A stretch of DNA of 64,000 nucleotides from Lentinus brumalis (GCA_001792895.1 MARA01000033.1:372001-436000); one strand, 5' to 3'. Positions 24,653 through 36,427 are shown, numbered from the stretch's first letter. Program-made: numbers and translations. Notes: generated from the letters alone by a model not told the origin.

Positions 24653-27083
24653 TCAGACAGACGCAGCCTTGTACAGCGCGACCTTCATCGGGTAGGATGC
24701 CTTTCCTGTGTCTCCGGTGGTCGGGAAGCGCACCCCGGCGAGGTTCCAGTTGACCTTCTTGTCGGACTTGGCGAAAGTGAACTTGGAGAGGAGAAGGCAC
24801 AGGACGACCTCTGGAGGACAAGGCAGTGGAGTCAGTCGCAGAAAGGATTCTTATCCGAAGGAAAGCGTGACAGCCAGGATCAATTCACGTACTCATTTCG
24901 AGCTGGGAGAATTTGAAACCACTGGAATGGAGCTAATCAGTACGGCGCAAAGCAAAGACACGAGGTTGCAGGAGACGTACATGCACGCACGGCCGCCACC
25001 GAGGAAGGTCATCCTGTAACGAGTAGAGGGTGGAACTTGAGCAGATGCAGATGTTTCTCCAGTTGTGTACGTACAGGTTGGAATAAACACCTGGAACCTT
25101 TGCTTCGGTGACTTTCTCAGGGAGGGGCGACAGCCAGCGCTCGGGCTTCCACTCCATTGCGTCTTCTCCCCAGATCCGCTTGTTCGTATTTGACGAGAGG
25201 AGACCGACGATCACGGTCGTATCTTTGGCGATCGGGATTTCGTGCATCATCTTGCCATCAAGTCCTCTTACTGGTTCGGAGAGCGGAAGTACGACGTCCT
25301 GGCGGGTCCTGTATCATAATACGACGCGTCAGTATTGCGGATATACTTCATCTAATCGCTTAGCTGACTCTCGGAATACTTGTGCAACGGGCGCGTGGCT
25401 GGATGTGGGCATCTGAGTGAGTACGGATCCTCGCCGTAAGACTAGGGAAAGTGAACGTACAGGCGCAAAGTCTCCCGACATACAGCATCCAAGTACGGAA
25501 GCGACACGAGGGTGTCGTACTCTAGATCTTCGCCCTTGGAAGCGTCCAGGATTTCCTGCCGGAGCTTCTGCTGCACTTCTGGGTGCTCGGCAAGAAGTGA
25601 TAACGTCAAGACGAGGGCGTTCGACGTAGTATCCATGGCAGCAAAAATGAAGGTACTGTGATGGCACGTCAGGTGGTCAATACTAGTTAATAGTTGCGAA
25701 ACTGAAGGACCCACGATATTTGCCCTATGAGCTCTACCTCCGGAAGTCTGTCTTGTTCCTCGGCGTTCATGTTCGCCCGGACTGCAAAGGTCAGACAATG
25801 ATGTCAAGCACAAATGGAAAGAGTGGGAAACGGGGAAGCGCAGACGTACGGAGAATGCTCATGAGATCCTTGCCTTCGCCGATTTGGCGAGTGACGGTTT
25901 CATCGCCTTGCTCAAGCGCGAGCTTCTTGGCTTCGTAAATCTCTGTCGCCCCGCGCCACATCGTATCGACGATAGACTGCATCTTCTGCGCGTCGGGGTT
26001 CGGGATGAACTTGACGAGCCAGCGCCGCAACGCCGGGCTGCCGAAGTTCGGGATGTATGGCTCCATGCGGCGCAGGAACACAATCTTCAAGTTGGTAGGC
26101 CTGTCGTCGCATTATGAGCAGACAGATTCATCATGACATATGCTGCGGGTATTCACTTACATGAATGCTTTGACCGCTTCTGCGAACGAATCGGGCGAGT
26201 CGGCGGTGAGCGGGTCAAACGAGTAGCCCAGTCCAGCCTGACCGATCAGCTCCAGAGCGGTGCGCCCCATCCAGGAGAGCATGTCGAGCTCGACTGCGGC
26301 ATCTTGACCACGGACGCGGTCATCAATGGCCTTCACAAGCTACAGCGAACAACGGTGGTACGTTCAGCGAATCTCTTTGATATGTGCTTACATGGACGTA
26401 CCCTATGTCCGACTTGGTTGAAGACTGGGATCATGCGCCGCATGTGTGCAATCGAGAAGACTGGGTTGAGGAGCTTGCGCTGCTTCCGATGGTGGTCTCC
26501 TGTGTTGTGTAGTGTCAGCATCGGTCGGGAGAATAAGGAAAGGAACACGCGGACCTAGAGTACTCAGAAGGCCGGGTCCAAAGATGATATCATTTGTCCT
26601 AAGGGAGGGTCAGCCTCCACTTCCAGGTCGTTGCACAGGGAGCAACGCACCTAACGAACCAACTGGCCTCCTCAAACACGTATTGATCCTTCACAATGAT
26701 GTTGTGCATCGCCGTCGGATCGAAGACGTATAAAATGCGCCGCTACGAAGAAACAGCTCAAGCGGCGGTATACGTATGAAATGCGCTAAGGAACGCACTC
26801 CCAGTGGACCATACAGCTTCGCGATGCCCGGATATGAATCGGTCAGGTAGTTGAGGAAACCCCACCCATTTCGATCCAGAATTTGCTTGTAGTTCCCTGC
26901 CGTGCGACAGCGCGTGAGAGTCGAATATCATTCTGAAGGTGATTACTAACCGTAGAGGAAGGATCCAGATGGAGGTCCCGGTATATTGTCGAGCGGAGAC
27001 TTCACGACCACCTGGCGGAAGTACTTCCACAGAAGCCAAGAGGCAGAGCAGATGGCCAGACCTTGGACCAGCAAACCAATCAT
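24653..27083 (-). CDS. Cytochrome P450, 14-exon copy C, intact
   Basis: It has the same exon-intron architecture as copies A and B, from ATG at 27083 (exon 1 26951-27083, exon 2 26799-26896) to the heme exon 24981-25013 and the stop at 24653. Visible motifs are the N-terminal helix ASWLLWKYFRQ, the hinge DNIPGPPS, DHHRKQRKLLNPVFS, the I-helix FAAMDTTSNAL, ETLRL, PERW and the heme loop FLGGGRACIG. The C-terminus ends VALYKAASV. The donor of intron 4 is the weaker GTCCGC. The tenth exon uses a CATCCAG acceptor. N-terminal residues and the promoter are nearly those of copy A, so A and C are inverted duplicates. Substrate unknown. Confidence 0.93.
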
Positions 27084-27139
27084 CGTAGCTGTCAAAGAGA
27101 GGTGCGCGACTGGAGAAGAAGCAGAGCTCACTCGCTGTT

Positions 27140-27148
27140 CATATATTG
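27140..27148 (-). promoter_or_regulatory. TATA box of P450 copy C
   Basis: The minus strand reads CAATATATG about 60 nt before the ATG at 27083, matching the CAATAAAAG position of copy A. Confidence 0.5.
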
Positions 27149-27149
27149 C

Positions 27150-27779
27150 ATGGGCAATCCGAGCGCGTCCATTCGATAGAAGGCAGCGGTCATCGTGTCG
27201 ACAAACATCCGTCGGCATCGGGTCTTGTGATCTGCATGGGAAGCCCCGGCAAATCGGGCAGTCTGAGGAAGAGCCCTCATGGGAACCGTGAGCGCGAGGC
27301 GCTGACGTAGGTTGACTGACTCCAACCTCGCATCGGACACGGCAGGGATCCAGCCGTCTCGGGCTCGAGCAAAGGGCCGCTCGCGCTCTGCATCGAGACA
27401 CAAGGCAGCTGCGCAGCGCGTATATGTCTCGACGTTTCGACCGTCCAAAACGCGGTGACACCTATGGTGGGACCGCCACCCTATACCCGGCAGGATAGCA
27501 GTTCGTGGGCGTCGATAGGATAGTACATGGATGTCATGCGTGTGACTCTTAAGGTTGATCTGCGCAAACGGTCATCGATTCTCAGTGACATGTAGTCCGC
27601 TGAACCAACATACCATGACTAGTCATGCTTACTGAGCTTGCGAGCGTGGCCATGGCAGGTTCTCGAGGCATGGTAAGCCACGGCAACGGGTGGAGAAACT
27701 ATAGTGGATGCATCCGAGTGAGTTGTTGAACCGTTACGTCGAGGCTACCGCCAGGAGCGCCCGGTGGGTCCTCGGTAAT
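27150..27779. other. Spacer upstream of P450 copy C
   Basis: An open minus-strand frame (27128-27448) overlaps the TATA region and is probably chance. The 100-150 bases nearest the gene resemble the region before copy A. Nothing else was recognised. Confidence 0.4.
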
Positions 27780-28420
27780 CACGGCGCGATGATGTCGGAC
27801 GGACTCTCGGACTGACCCACACAGTAGTGTTCAAGGTATCGCCGTGAAGAGAACCTCACATCGACCTGCTGCATAGTGGGGCGCGCAACGACGAGTTGCT
27901 GTCGTCTGAGACTGAGACTGCGATGGTGGGGCATGAGACGGTATGAAACGGTTTCAAGTTCGACAACGCGCAAGTGAACCTCGTGAGTAGAAGGGCGAGT
28001 GAAGCCCGGATGAAACTTCTGTGCGAGCGATGAGTAGTCAGGAAGTCTCGCTGTGCTGTCAACTGTCTTGTGCACTTACTCACCTTGCGCTGTTTTGGGC
28101 CGCCTGAAGTTTCAACGGACACCCACAGGGACGCCTGACCTCGGCCTGACCATCGCCAAGGAAGACCATCCTGAGAGCGAATCTGTCAAACGCTCACGGA
28201 GATGTGGCGATGGCTGACCTGAAAGTAGTGTTGGCGCACGGAAACCTCGCGTTGACGACGCCGGTCCCGGGTAGACTCGGGATGAGAGAGCGACGGTCGC
28301 GTCCTCGCGAGTCGCATGTACAGATGACTTTCTTGTCTCAAGACCATATCAGAGACAGCCGCCATATTGTTATGAGTTGCGACCATCATACATGATAGTC
28401 CATTGCATAGACTTAGGGGG
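27780..28420 (-). pseudogene. Degenerate 3' remnant of a further P450
   Basis: On the minus strand, near 28320-28250, TREDATVALSHPES resembles the start of P450 exon 11 (TREDAVLPLS). Near 28170-28145, MVFLGDGQA follows a CTCTCAG acceptor as in the heme exon but lacks the FxxGxRxC arginine and cysteine. Near 28000-27880, ALLLTRFTCALSNLKP resembles the terminal exon (LLLSKFTFAPSETP). Intervening exons are lost or scrambled. This is therefore a non-functional relic of a fourth P450 beside copy C. Confidence 0.5.
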
Positions 28421-28820
28421 CATTCTGAATACCTGCAAAAACATTCGTCAGGACTCAGCCTTGTACGTACGCGTCACGGGTACGTTGAGACCATACTATC
28501 ATAGCTTCGATATGGAGCGACGTCGGAGTGCCTTGAGCTCTTCAGGTGCACGAGCTTCTGTCCATTGATAGAGTCACGAAGAGGAGGAAGTCCATCGGAC
28601 GTTCGAAGTTGAGGGTGCAAAAGACAAGCTGGGCACGGCGCTTATCTGATGTGCCGAACTTGAACTGCAACCGTCACGTCGTCCAATTCCCGACTGCCAG
28701 CTCCTGACCCGCCGTATACGTGAGTGTGTGTAGTAGTGCGTGTAATATGAGGTGCTCACAAGGAGAGGATCCTTAAGTTCAACTCAATCGTGCATTCCCC
28801 GGGTCAGTCGCACGCGCGCC

Positions 28821-30410
28821 ATGACATCCGTCACCAGTCTTCCGACAGAGATAGTTGTCCAGATCCTGTCGTCTGTGAGCGCGGAGGAACCTTGGCTACT
28901 GTACCAGCTAGGCCACGTATGTGGCGGATGGCGCGCGATCGTCAAGGCCTCTCCGCGGTTCTGGGCGAACGTAGTGGCGAACACCTGGTACTTCCCCAAG
29001 TTATCGCAACATGATATGCTGGCGAGCTACTGCGATGCTATCAAGAGGTCCGCTCCGTACTTTCTGGCTGTATCTGTCGACCTCTCGATGAACAGTATGG
29101 CCTCGCGCGCCTACGTCAGTCCGAACTTCGTGGATGCCCTATTGCCCTACGGACAGCGACTGTCCTCAGTGGCGCTGGTGTTAGATGGCAAGGCGGCAAG
29201 AAGTCTTCACCACCTTCTCCATCGCGGCTTGCCAAACCTCGAGGAGCTCGCGGTCACGGTCTGTGGCTCTGATTCTATGGTCGACTGTCTCAGCAGATAC
29301 CAGCTGTATCAGTTCCCTGAGCGGGACGCACTCTCTCGTCTCCATACGCTCCGCACCTCTGGAGTCCTGTTAGGTCCATGGCTGGCCGGTCCGTCTCTCG
29401 CACATCTCCACGTCACAGGAATTCCGAAGGACGACGACAGCAGGGTACTGTCCTGGGGTCTCTTCATACAAGTCCTTGAACGCTGTCCCCTCAAGACGCT
29501 CAAACTATGCGACGCGCTGCCCATGCTTGTGTGGCCCGAAGAGACGGAGATGCTTTTGGGCTGGCCCGGATCAGGCGCTTTGCAGGCTCTCCGCAACTGC
29601 ATAGTGCAGGACAAGGCCGCTGCCATCATGTCGTTCAGCATGTTCCTTTGCACGGCCCCGCTTCCTCTGGATGCTCTCCTGGACATCACGTTTACTTCGT
29701 CAAAGAAGAGGCACTGCTTCAGCGACAACATCTTCTCTCTCGCCTTCTGCCGCGGCCCTCCACATCTTACGCGTAGGGTGGAACTCGACAAGTCTCTACG
29801 AGTCTATGTCGGTGACAAGAAGCTCACGGAGATCAAGGTTCCGCTACCCCTGGTCCCCTCAGCACCGGAGCCTCTAGCGCACGCACTCTTCCTCGACATG
29901 CCGTTCGACCTCCAAGTCCGAGATCGCCAGGCACAGTCGATTCGCGCAGATCCCGACGTTACGGAGCTCGTCCTGACTCTCGACTTGCACGAGTCGATCC
30001 GGCGGGACTTGTGGACTGTCTTGTTCACCCTCCTGCCCGGTCTGCTTCGCATCGAACTGCGCTTCTCCGGTCCGCCTACGTCCCTCCACCCCGACCAGCT
30101 AGCAGCGCTGTCCCAAGAACAGTCTCGAACCACGGCGAGTCTGTTGGCCTACCTCAGCTCGCGGACCGCGGCCGACGGTTACTGTGCTCTCTTACTTCTG
30201 GAGGGGCTGCACATACATGGGCTCCGTCTAGAAGAACAACATGCACACGACCTGTCCCAGAAGATTGTCTCCTCTCTGGCGGCGCAGGCGAACGATCACG
30301 GGCCTGCGCTCAAACACCTAACCCTGCAGTGCGTCGGTACGCCGCCTCCGTCCCTCGAGCTCTTGCCGATGTTAGTCGGTGATGGAGGCAGTCGTGTCGT
30401 GTTATGTTGA
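28821..30410 (+). CDS. F-box protein, intact, single exon
   Basis: The first ATG in a good position (28821) gives 529 residues. Residues about 1-50 are an F-box (TSVTSLPTEIVVQILSSV followed by LGHVCGGWRAIVKASPRFWANVV), which in known proteins binds Skp1 of SCF ubiquitin ligases. The remainder is leucine-rich, with irregular repeats such as LPNLEELAVTV and PSLAHLHVTG, as in Agaricomycete F-box/LRR-like proteins that present substrates for ubiquitination. No target can be inferred. Diverged pieces of the same type recur at 37.0 and 53.3-53.8 kb. This copy has no frameshift. Confidence 0.8.
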   Translation: MTSVTSLPTEIVVQILSSVSAEEPWLLYQLGHVCGGWRAIVKASPRFWANVVANTWYFPKLSQHDMLASYCDAIKRSAPYFLAVSVDLSMNSMASRAYVSPNFVDALLPYGQRLSSVALVLDGKAARSLHHLLHRGLPNLEELAVTVCGSDSMVDCLSRYQLYQFPERDALSRLHTLRTSGVLLGPWLAGPSLAHLHVTGIPKDDDSRVLSWGLFIQVLERCPLKTLKLCDALPMLVWPEETEMLLGWPGSGALQALRNCIVQDKAAAIMSFSMFLCTAPLPLDALLDITFTSSKKRHCFSDNIFSLAFCRGPPHLTRRVELDKSLRVYVGDKKLTEIKVPLPLVPSAPEPLAHALFLDMPFDLQVRDRQAQSIRADPDVTELVLTLDLHESIRRDLWTVLFTLLPGLLRIELRFSGPPTSLHPDQLAALSQEQSRTTASLLAYLSSRTAADGYCALLLLEGLHIHGLRLEEQHAHDLSQKIVSSLAAQANDHGPALKHLTLQCVGTPPPSLELLPMLVGDGGSRVVLC

Positions 30411-30890
30411 GCCTCCGTACCTTGTCCGAGTTTGCATATTAGAAGAGTTGATTGTGGATTAGTACTTCTGTTTGGACTACATGTGCGAGCGTCCATCGAG
30501 TGATACCCAAAGAAATAGAAGTGAAGAATGTGACTACTCCGAACACAGGGCCCGGGGCGAGCTCCGTATATACGACGGAGCAACGTAACGAAGAGCTCCT
30601 TGTCAGACCGTAACGGTCGATCCGCTCCCAATCAAAGGCGCCGCGTGGATCTACTCGACCATGAGTGTAAGAGCGATAACAGGTGATGACATGCGTACCT
30701 CTGCGATTGACGGCCGGTAGGTGCAACTTGCGTCCGACTTATGAAAGGCGAGCCGCGAGGCAAGAGTTGCGCTCATGGGCGATGATCTGGCAGCTACTAC
30801 CTAACGGTGCAACACTCTCTCCGTAGTGCTCTCACGATTATCCTGCATGCGATCAGCCAAGCAGCTACAAAAGACGCACGAGCATGCGAC
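30411..30890. other. Spacer between convergent genes
   Basis: Likely 3' UTRs of the F-box gene (+) and the unknown gene (-). Minus-strand open frames at 30439-30726 have no support. Confidence 0.4.
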
Positions 30891-31881
30891 TTACGACTGT
30901 ACGCAACGGACTTCTTCCAGGAATTGATCTGGCGTTGTCAGCCTACTCGATTCCGGGAAATGATCACCGATCTCCAGGGACGCCTCCACGAGAGGAACGA
31001 GAGGGCCGTCAGGATCATCACCGAAACCTATGATGTCCACCAGGTCCGGCGAGACGCTGCGCAAGGCGTCCGTGGAGAGGCGAGTGTCCCTGAGGCCGTC
31101 GGTGCTCTGGGGTCGGAACGGATCGGTCGCGGTCGGGACGCCCTTCAGCAAGTCACGCTCCCTGATACGCGTACTATACAACTTGGCGATGTCGTCCACC
31201 TCTTCAGCCCTCAAATCTCCCGCTGCACTTCTCTCCTTCAACAGCGTCGCGAAGGCGGGTGAGGAGTGCGACAAGCCTATAAGAGTGTAAGTATGCGCAT
31301 GGAAGCTCTCATGGGTTTGTTAGCGGCGGTAGTAGTGCAATAGAGACTCACCAATGCAGTCTATATAGTCACATTCGAAGGAATGAACAGGGCGGCGCAC
31401 GGCGTCGCGAGAATCCAACCTCTTCTCCTCCGTACACACCCTCACGTCGATTCGGCTCTCCAGTGTGTAGACGCAGTCCGAGCGAGGGAAGGCGAGACCC
31501 GGCTCCGTGTCAATGCGTTCGACGTCTGCCCGAGAGAATGCAGTATTGGGGAGGATAGTGGCAAGGACATCGGTCTCTGCCACGCTTTTATTGTCCGAGA
31601 TGATATCGACACAGCACTTCGTCCAGCGGCTCGTGGGCCAAGGTAGCTGAGGTCTCTAAGCCATGGCCGTCGTCAGCCCTGACCTTTCCAGCAACCAACG
31701 AGAAGAAACAGAACACACTCACGGATCTCACGTTGCCCATATGTTCGTGAACGCGTCGTTCGAGGTCTCGCGCCTCTTCTTTCGCCTGGCTGTCAAGTTG
31801 AAGATCCTCGACCATGCGAACCGGAAGCAGTTTCATGGCGATGTACGATTTTGGAGGAGGAGCCATCCTTAGAAACGACAT
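30891..31881 (-). CDS. Three-exon protein of unknown function
   Basis: The ATG at 31881 (alternative at 31866) begins MSFLRMAPPPKSY. Exon 1 ends at GTGAGT near 31723 and joins in phase, at a CTCAG acceptor, to an exon running from about 31647 to a GTGAGT near 31350. That exon contains CCVDIISDNKSVAETDVLAT and HSFECDYIDCIG. The third exon opens after TTATAG near 31275 and reads to the stop at 30891. The product is about 300 residues, soluble and acidic, with no recognised domain and no membrane segment. It is divergent from an F-box relic (32.2 kb) and convergent with the F-box gene at 28.8 kb. Support is in-phase splicing and long open exons; function unknown. Confidence 0.55.
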
Positions 31882-32004
31882 TGTGGGGAGACGAGGAGTG
31901 CAGGCAGGGGTGGAAGAGGAGGTTCGCAAGCGTTTCCTCTGTACTGCCACTGCACGGTTCGCAGTCCGACAACATCGGACTCTTCATATCGCTCTTCCGC
32001 CGGA

Positions 32005-32080
32005 CTGCGGTTGCACTTCTTCAAAACTTCAACACCTACCACGACTATTATAGATACTCAGCCAGCTTAGAACAATACGT
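32005..32080 (+). repeat. F-box 5' leader repeat, copy 1 (relic)
   Basis: GCGGTTGCACTTCTTC, then CACCTACCACGACTAT and a GCTTAGAACAATA segment match the leader found before the F-box copies at 36.9, 45.9, 52.9 and 59.9 kb. It precedes the F-box relic at 32.2 kb. Confidence 0.6.
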
Positions 32081-32189
32081 ACCCACAGATTCACTACCAA
32101 TTCGCTTATTCGACTATCTCCATCACTATGGTTGTCGGTACGACGCGCAGAATACAGTTAACGAGCATAGTAGGCTCGAACTTCACTTC

Positions 32190-32460
32190 CCTCTAGGACA
32201 GGCATGCTCAACATTTGCGACCTTTCAACGGAGCCTTTCATCAACTTACAATCACCAACCTCCTGAGTCCTCGTGGACTCCCTGGAGAATGGTGGAACTT
32301 GGATTATTTAGTCTCGCACCTGGTACGCTGTTACTTACCCAGCATTCCTCTTGGGCGAATGTCGTCGCGGAGATGTGTGTTGCGTTATCGTGGTCGACGG
32401 TTGCCAACGGTCGAGCGGTGCCTGAGCATGGGTCTCGAGGACATCATTGAGAATCTGATT
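32190..32460 (+). pseudogene. F-box gene relic
   Basis: Nucleotides align by eye with the start of the intact F-box gene at 58.1-59.8 kb (minus). Visible are ATGCTCAACATTTGCGACCT, then CTCCTGAGTCCTCGTGGACT, GGTGGAACTTGGATT, TGGTACGCTGTTAC and TTGGGCGAATGTCGTCGC, equivalent to LNISDLPTE...SRVSSDTP...VELG...WYAV...FWANVV. Small indels scatter these over several frames. Nothing recognisable follows 32460, so only the F-box end survives. It lies 70 bp from the 3' end of the DUF6535 gene D1. Confidence 0.6.
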
Positions 32461-32528
32461 GTGCATTCGTCATGAATTCTCTGTACATGCTATCCGCATC
32501 ATGTCCGAGTGTTCGTTAGCGACACCTT

Positions 32529-35113
32529 TTAGTTGTGTTCAGCAGAAGGAGAGCCCTGATGCGGAGACAGCCCATGAATACTTCTCAATTCTGTCAACCG
32601 CGCATCAATCCGGGCCAGGTCTGAACACCAAACGAACGCCGCATCCCGGTTCACAGCGTTAGGATATGCCAGACGTGCGGAGGACCATGCATGATCAACA
32701 GTAGAGACGAACTCTTCAGAGATCAGGTCACGACCGCCCGGCATCGAGCACAAAGCGATGAGCGGATCTATGATGTTTCGCACCAGGAAGTGGGACGCGA
32801 TATGGGGAAAGGACAAAACCGCAGCTGCCTCTCCAGGAATTGCCAGACAGCCCTTGTGCAGCCCGACCCACTCCAGATTACGCAGCCAGTCATGGAGACG
32901 GGAGAGTTCTTGCTGACCCCATGCAAGCATTGCATCAGCCTGAGAGGAGGAGATCCGAGACTGGCCAGAGATCGTTGCACGGATGCAGTGCAGAAGGACG
33001 AATCCCGCCTGGGCGACATCCTTGAACGACCGGCAACCGAGAGACGGATCCCATGCGGCCATTTCCACCTCGTACATCGCTCTAGCTGGCTCATATACAG
33101 GAATCAGCCGTGTCCTCCGCAACTCACATGTAGAGTACGCACCATGAGCGAGGGTAACATAAGTGTGGCGAGCTCCTTGCTCATCGTACATGCACTCGAG
33201 GGTCCTGAACGCGAGACCATATATATGGCGATATTCACGGTCTTCCACGGCAAGATGGCATAGCGACTTGCAGGCGAGCTCGGCCAGTTTGTCTGTGTGC
33301 TCCTCGCCGATGAAGTAGTGACGGAAGACGGTGTGTTCATCGATGAGCCAGTTGCGGGTGCCCTTGTCGGACCTCGCGAGCATATGCTGGATGCCGTAAG
33401 CTGCGCACAAGGGTAGGGTGATTCCACCGTGGTAGTACAGTCGCCCCGGCATCATGTAGCATTGGCCCCACTCGGCCTCCATGAAGTCGTGTATGTCTGA
33501 GAAGCACAGGGCAATTTGGTCCGGATCTAAATCAGAAAAAATAACGGGCATAGAGGACAGAAACAATTTCTTGTCGGCCGTGGTGGAGTATGCGGTCGTA
33601 ATGATGCGACGATCAAGATCGCCGTGCTGCCTGTAAATTTCGTTCTGGTCCCTGCCACGCCAAGTCTGCATCTCAACAAACTGACCATAAGCGAAATTGC
33701 CCAGTTGACGAGCTCCGCAGACGTCGAGCCATGCCGTCCCCTGGAGGCACCACCTGAAGATCACCTTGCAGAGGCCACGAATCACCTGCATGACCTCCCG
33801 CAGAACCTCGTTGCGGGTGTATCTGAGCACGGCGTAGATGGCGAACGATGCAGGAGACCGGTAAGAGCAGTCGCTCTTGAAAACCGGTAGGATGGTGAAG
33901 CCGATGAAAAAGACGAAGACGAGAGCCACTAAGAGCGACGTGATGGCCGCCACGGTGCTGTGCAAGGTCCAAAGGAGAACCAGTAACCCCGCGAGGAAGA
34001 GCACGGAAGCGAGCTGAAGGAGCATGGGAAGAACAACGACCACCGCCCCAACGCGCCATTTCAGCACCCCATCGAAACGGTACTGCCGCAGCCGCGCGCT
34101 CTCACGAGACGTTCCTCCAACCATCGCTTCGTAGATCCACTGCTTGACGAAGAGGGCCAGTAACGCTGCGGCGAAGCTGAACACGAGGCTGGAGAACCAT
34201 AACGAGTTCAGCCAGATGGCGCTTGCGGGGGCCTGGAACGGAACTTGAGGAAGGGTAGTGGAATGTGTGGCGTTCAAGAAGGGGGGAGTGAACGTGTAAC
34301 CGTTGAGTTGCGCGGAGATCTGTTTCAGTACCGCGAGCGTGGGGTCCGCAGGGTCCGGTTGCAGCAGATGGTACGACTCCACGTTGAACGCGGTCAGCAC
34401 AGCTGAAGAGACGCCAGCCTGAGCAGTGATAAGTGGGGTCGCTCAATACGTAGGTGTGAGTTAACTTACGTAGACAAGCAGCGTATCCATCTCCTCCTTC
34501 CACCGGCCGAGAAGCTGGTCGTAAGACGTCTTCACTGCTTCAGCGCATTCGTTCCACACCTTCTCCTTCTGTTCGTCGGTGAACTCCTTCGATAGTTCCT
34601 CTCGGATAGCCTGAATATATGAATCAGTTCGAATTAGTTACAGCAGTGAGACGATAGAATTTGATTCTGACGAGTTGCATTACAACTGTCAGATTGCGGG
34701 ACATGGGTGGCGAACCCGTCTTCCCACCCCCTCTCGGGACTGGAGCTCAGTACAGATAGCGGCACCGGTGGCTGCTAACAGTGCGTCCGCCGGATGATGA
34801 TAGTGGAGAGGCGTTCGGGACTCGGAGACCGTATATGCATGGTTGACGAACACGATACACAATAGCATGCGGCTAAGAAGGAACTGTACTCACCTCGGGA
34901 GTGGGAAAGCTCCACGTCGTGATGTCAGGCTCAGTCTCAATATCGTTCTTCTCGTCCTATAGTGGTCACACATCGTCAGAGAGGTCCAGCTTACTGGCGG
35001 AAGGAAACAGGAACACTTACAATCTGGACAACGTCGGCTTTCTCGTTCCCATCCTGGACGACCTCTGCTGGACTGAGACTCTTGACACTCGTGTGGGCAT
35101 CATCTGAACTCAT
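32529..35113 (-). CDS. DUF6535 multi-pass membrane protein, copy D1, intact
   Basis: Five exons: 35021-35113, 34894-34956, 34470-34610, 33143-34418 and 32529-33085, which sum to 710 codons in phase. Order: acidic N-terminus; TWSFPTPE; an amphipathic helix ending LGRWKEEMDTLLVY; then four hydrophobic segments (AGVSSAVLTAFNVESY, SLWFSSLVFSFAAALLALF, VVVVLPMLLQLASVLFLAG and LLVALVFVFFIGFTILPVF). A long helical cytosolic-type C-terminal region containing WRGRDQNEIY and TTAYSTTADKK follows. This is the DUF6535 architecture of Agaricomycetes; function is unknown. The start is chosen because all module copies share the exon 1 pattern. The last intron (57 nt) can be read through in frame. It is head-to-head with the F-box relic at 37.0 kb, across a 1.9-kb spacer. 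Confidence 0.85.
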
Positions 35114-36022
35114 GGTGTCGTCTCGCAGACGTAGGTATTCTGGTCGATCGACTGTGCGATGCTGCAGGTGGTCGACTCGAGGCTGTCCGTCCTCGGCTTC
35201 CACGACTCCTGTAGGCTCCTTCCCAGCCTGATCAACGATCAGGTTGGAACTCAGCGACTTTCTGAGAACAACGTGCACGTTACGTTGCGAATCCTGTGCC
35301 GCTGCCTCCAGCGTACCGCGCGTGAGATGCTTGACACAGTTCGCAGATCCCACGGACAACAGCTGCTGCAATTGAAGGCGGTACTCGAGACTCCGTCATC
35401 CAGAGCTCCGGGCCGCCAGACTCGGGTCCTCAGTCCTCCAGCTCAATGCGCTGTCCGCTGGTGCGTGCCCGCTTACCCGCAGCCATCCGAGCTGTGTCGA
35501 CGACCACCTTCAGATCGATACCTCGATACGAGTGTGCGGACAGGAGAGATGAGGGAGGACGGTATATTGAGACGCGAAGCAGCGCTACGGGGATATCATA
35601 CGCAATGAAGTGCAGTCAGGAATCCAGGAACTCCGTCCCGTGGTTCGTCAAAGATCGGGGCCGACACCATACCTCTGCGCTCAGTTGCCCGCGGCGCAGG
35701 GACTGGACGACATGAACTTGGTACCGTCGACACCACAAGGAAAACGAGAGAGACATGTTCAGATGGAGTGCCCCTGGCGCAAGACACGGCGACGCCTTCC
35801 GCAGTGTCGCCTTGACCGGAGGAGCAGACAGCCGAGTTGACAGGCATCCGTAAGAGACCATCGCATGCTGACATGTGACAGTAGGTTTGCGGCGGAGGCG
35901 CAAAATCGGGGGCGGGCGACGACCGCGCCGGCCTCTGCTGACATCCATGGTGGAGGTGGCCGACCATGCTCGACTTGCGTAATGCTGCTCGTCGATACGG
36001 CGGACACGGCAGCGACGGCGAC
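35114..36022. other. Module D1 spacer, D1-proximal part
   Basis: It is non-coding or anciently coding. Stretches at about 35330-35480 and 35800-36000 resemble the D3 spacer (50.5-51.2 kb). A stretch near 35170-35220 resembles, inverted, the D4 spacer near 61.57-61.62 kb. Overlapping minus-strand frames (35596-36639 and others) are not conserved between copies. Confidence 0.4.
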
Positions 36023-36087
36023 AAGAAGTGCGCGTAGCAGGATGTGGAAGAAGTGCGTGTAGCAGGATGTGGAAGGAGCGCGAGTAG
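36023..36087. repeat. 25-bp tandem repeat, about 2.6 copies
   Basis: AAGAAGTGCGCGTAGCAGGA plus five bases (ATGTGG end) is repeated with one substitution and then partially a third time. It lies inside the D1 module spacer. Confidence 0.8.
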
Positions 36088-36427
36088 ACTCGAAGCACAG
36101 CCGTCCTCCTTCGCCGTACTCGCATACTGCGGAGGACCTGCGTGAACTCCACGAGTATGCGATTGCGCAAGCTCGAGAGTGATACAGAGCCTCAACGGCG
36201 GCGAGTACACTGTACAGGCCGGCTCTACGCGGGGGCGGAATGGCTGACGGGCGGGTCCAGGAAGGAGGGGATGGTGCGTGCGGTCTCCCGGAGGTAGTGC
36301 GAACAGGTCGGGGAACCGCCTGACGACAGGGAAGGCGGAGATATGTATGGACCTTCGCTTGAGCTTGCTCCAGGAACGAAGGCAAATGGAACGCACGGCG
36401 TACATAGTTCTCTGCACATTTGGGGGT

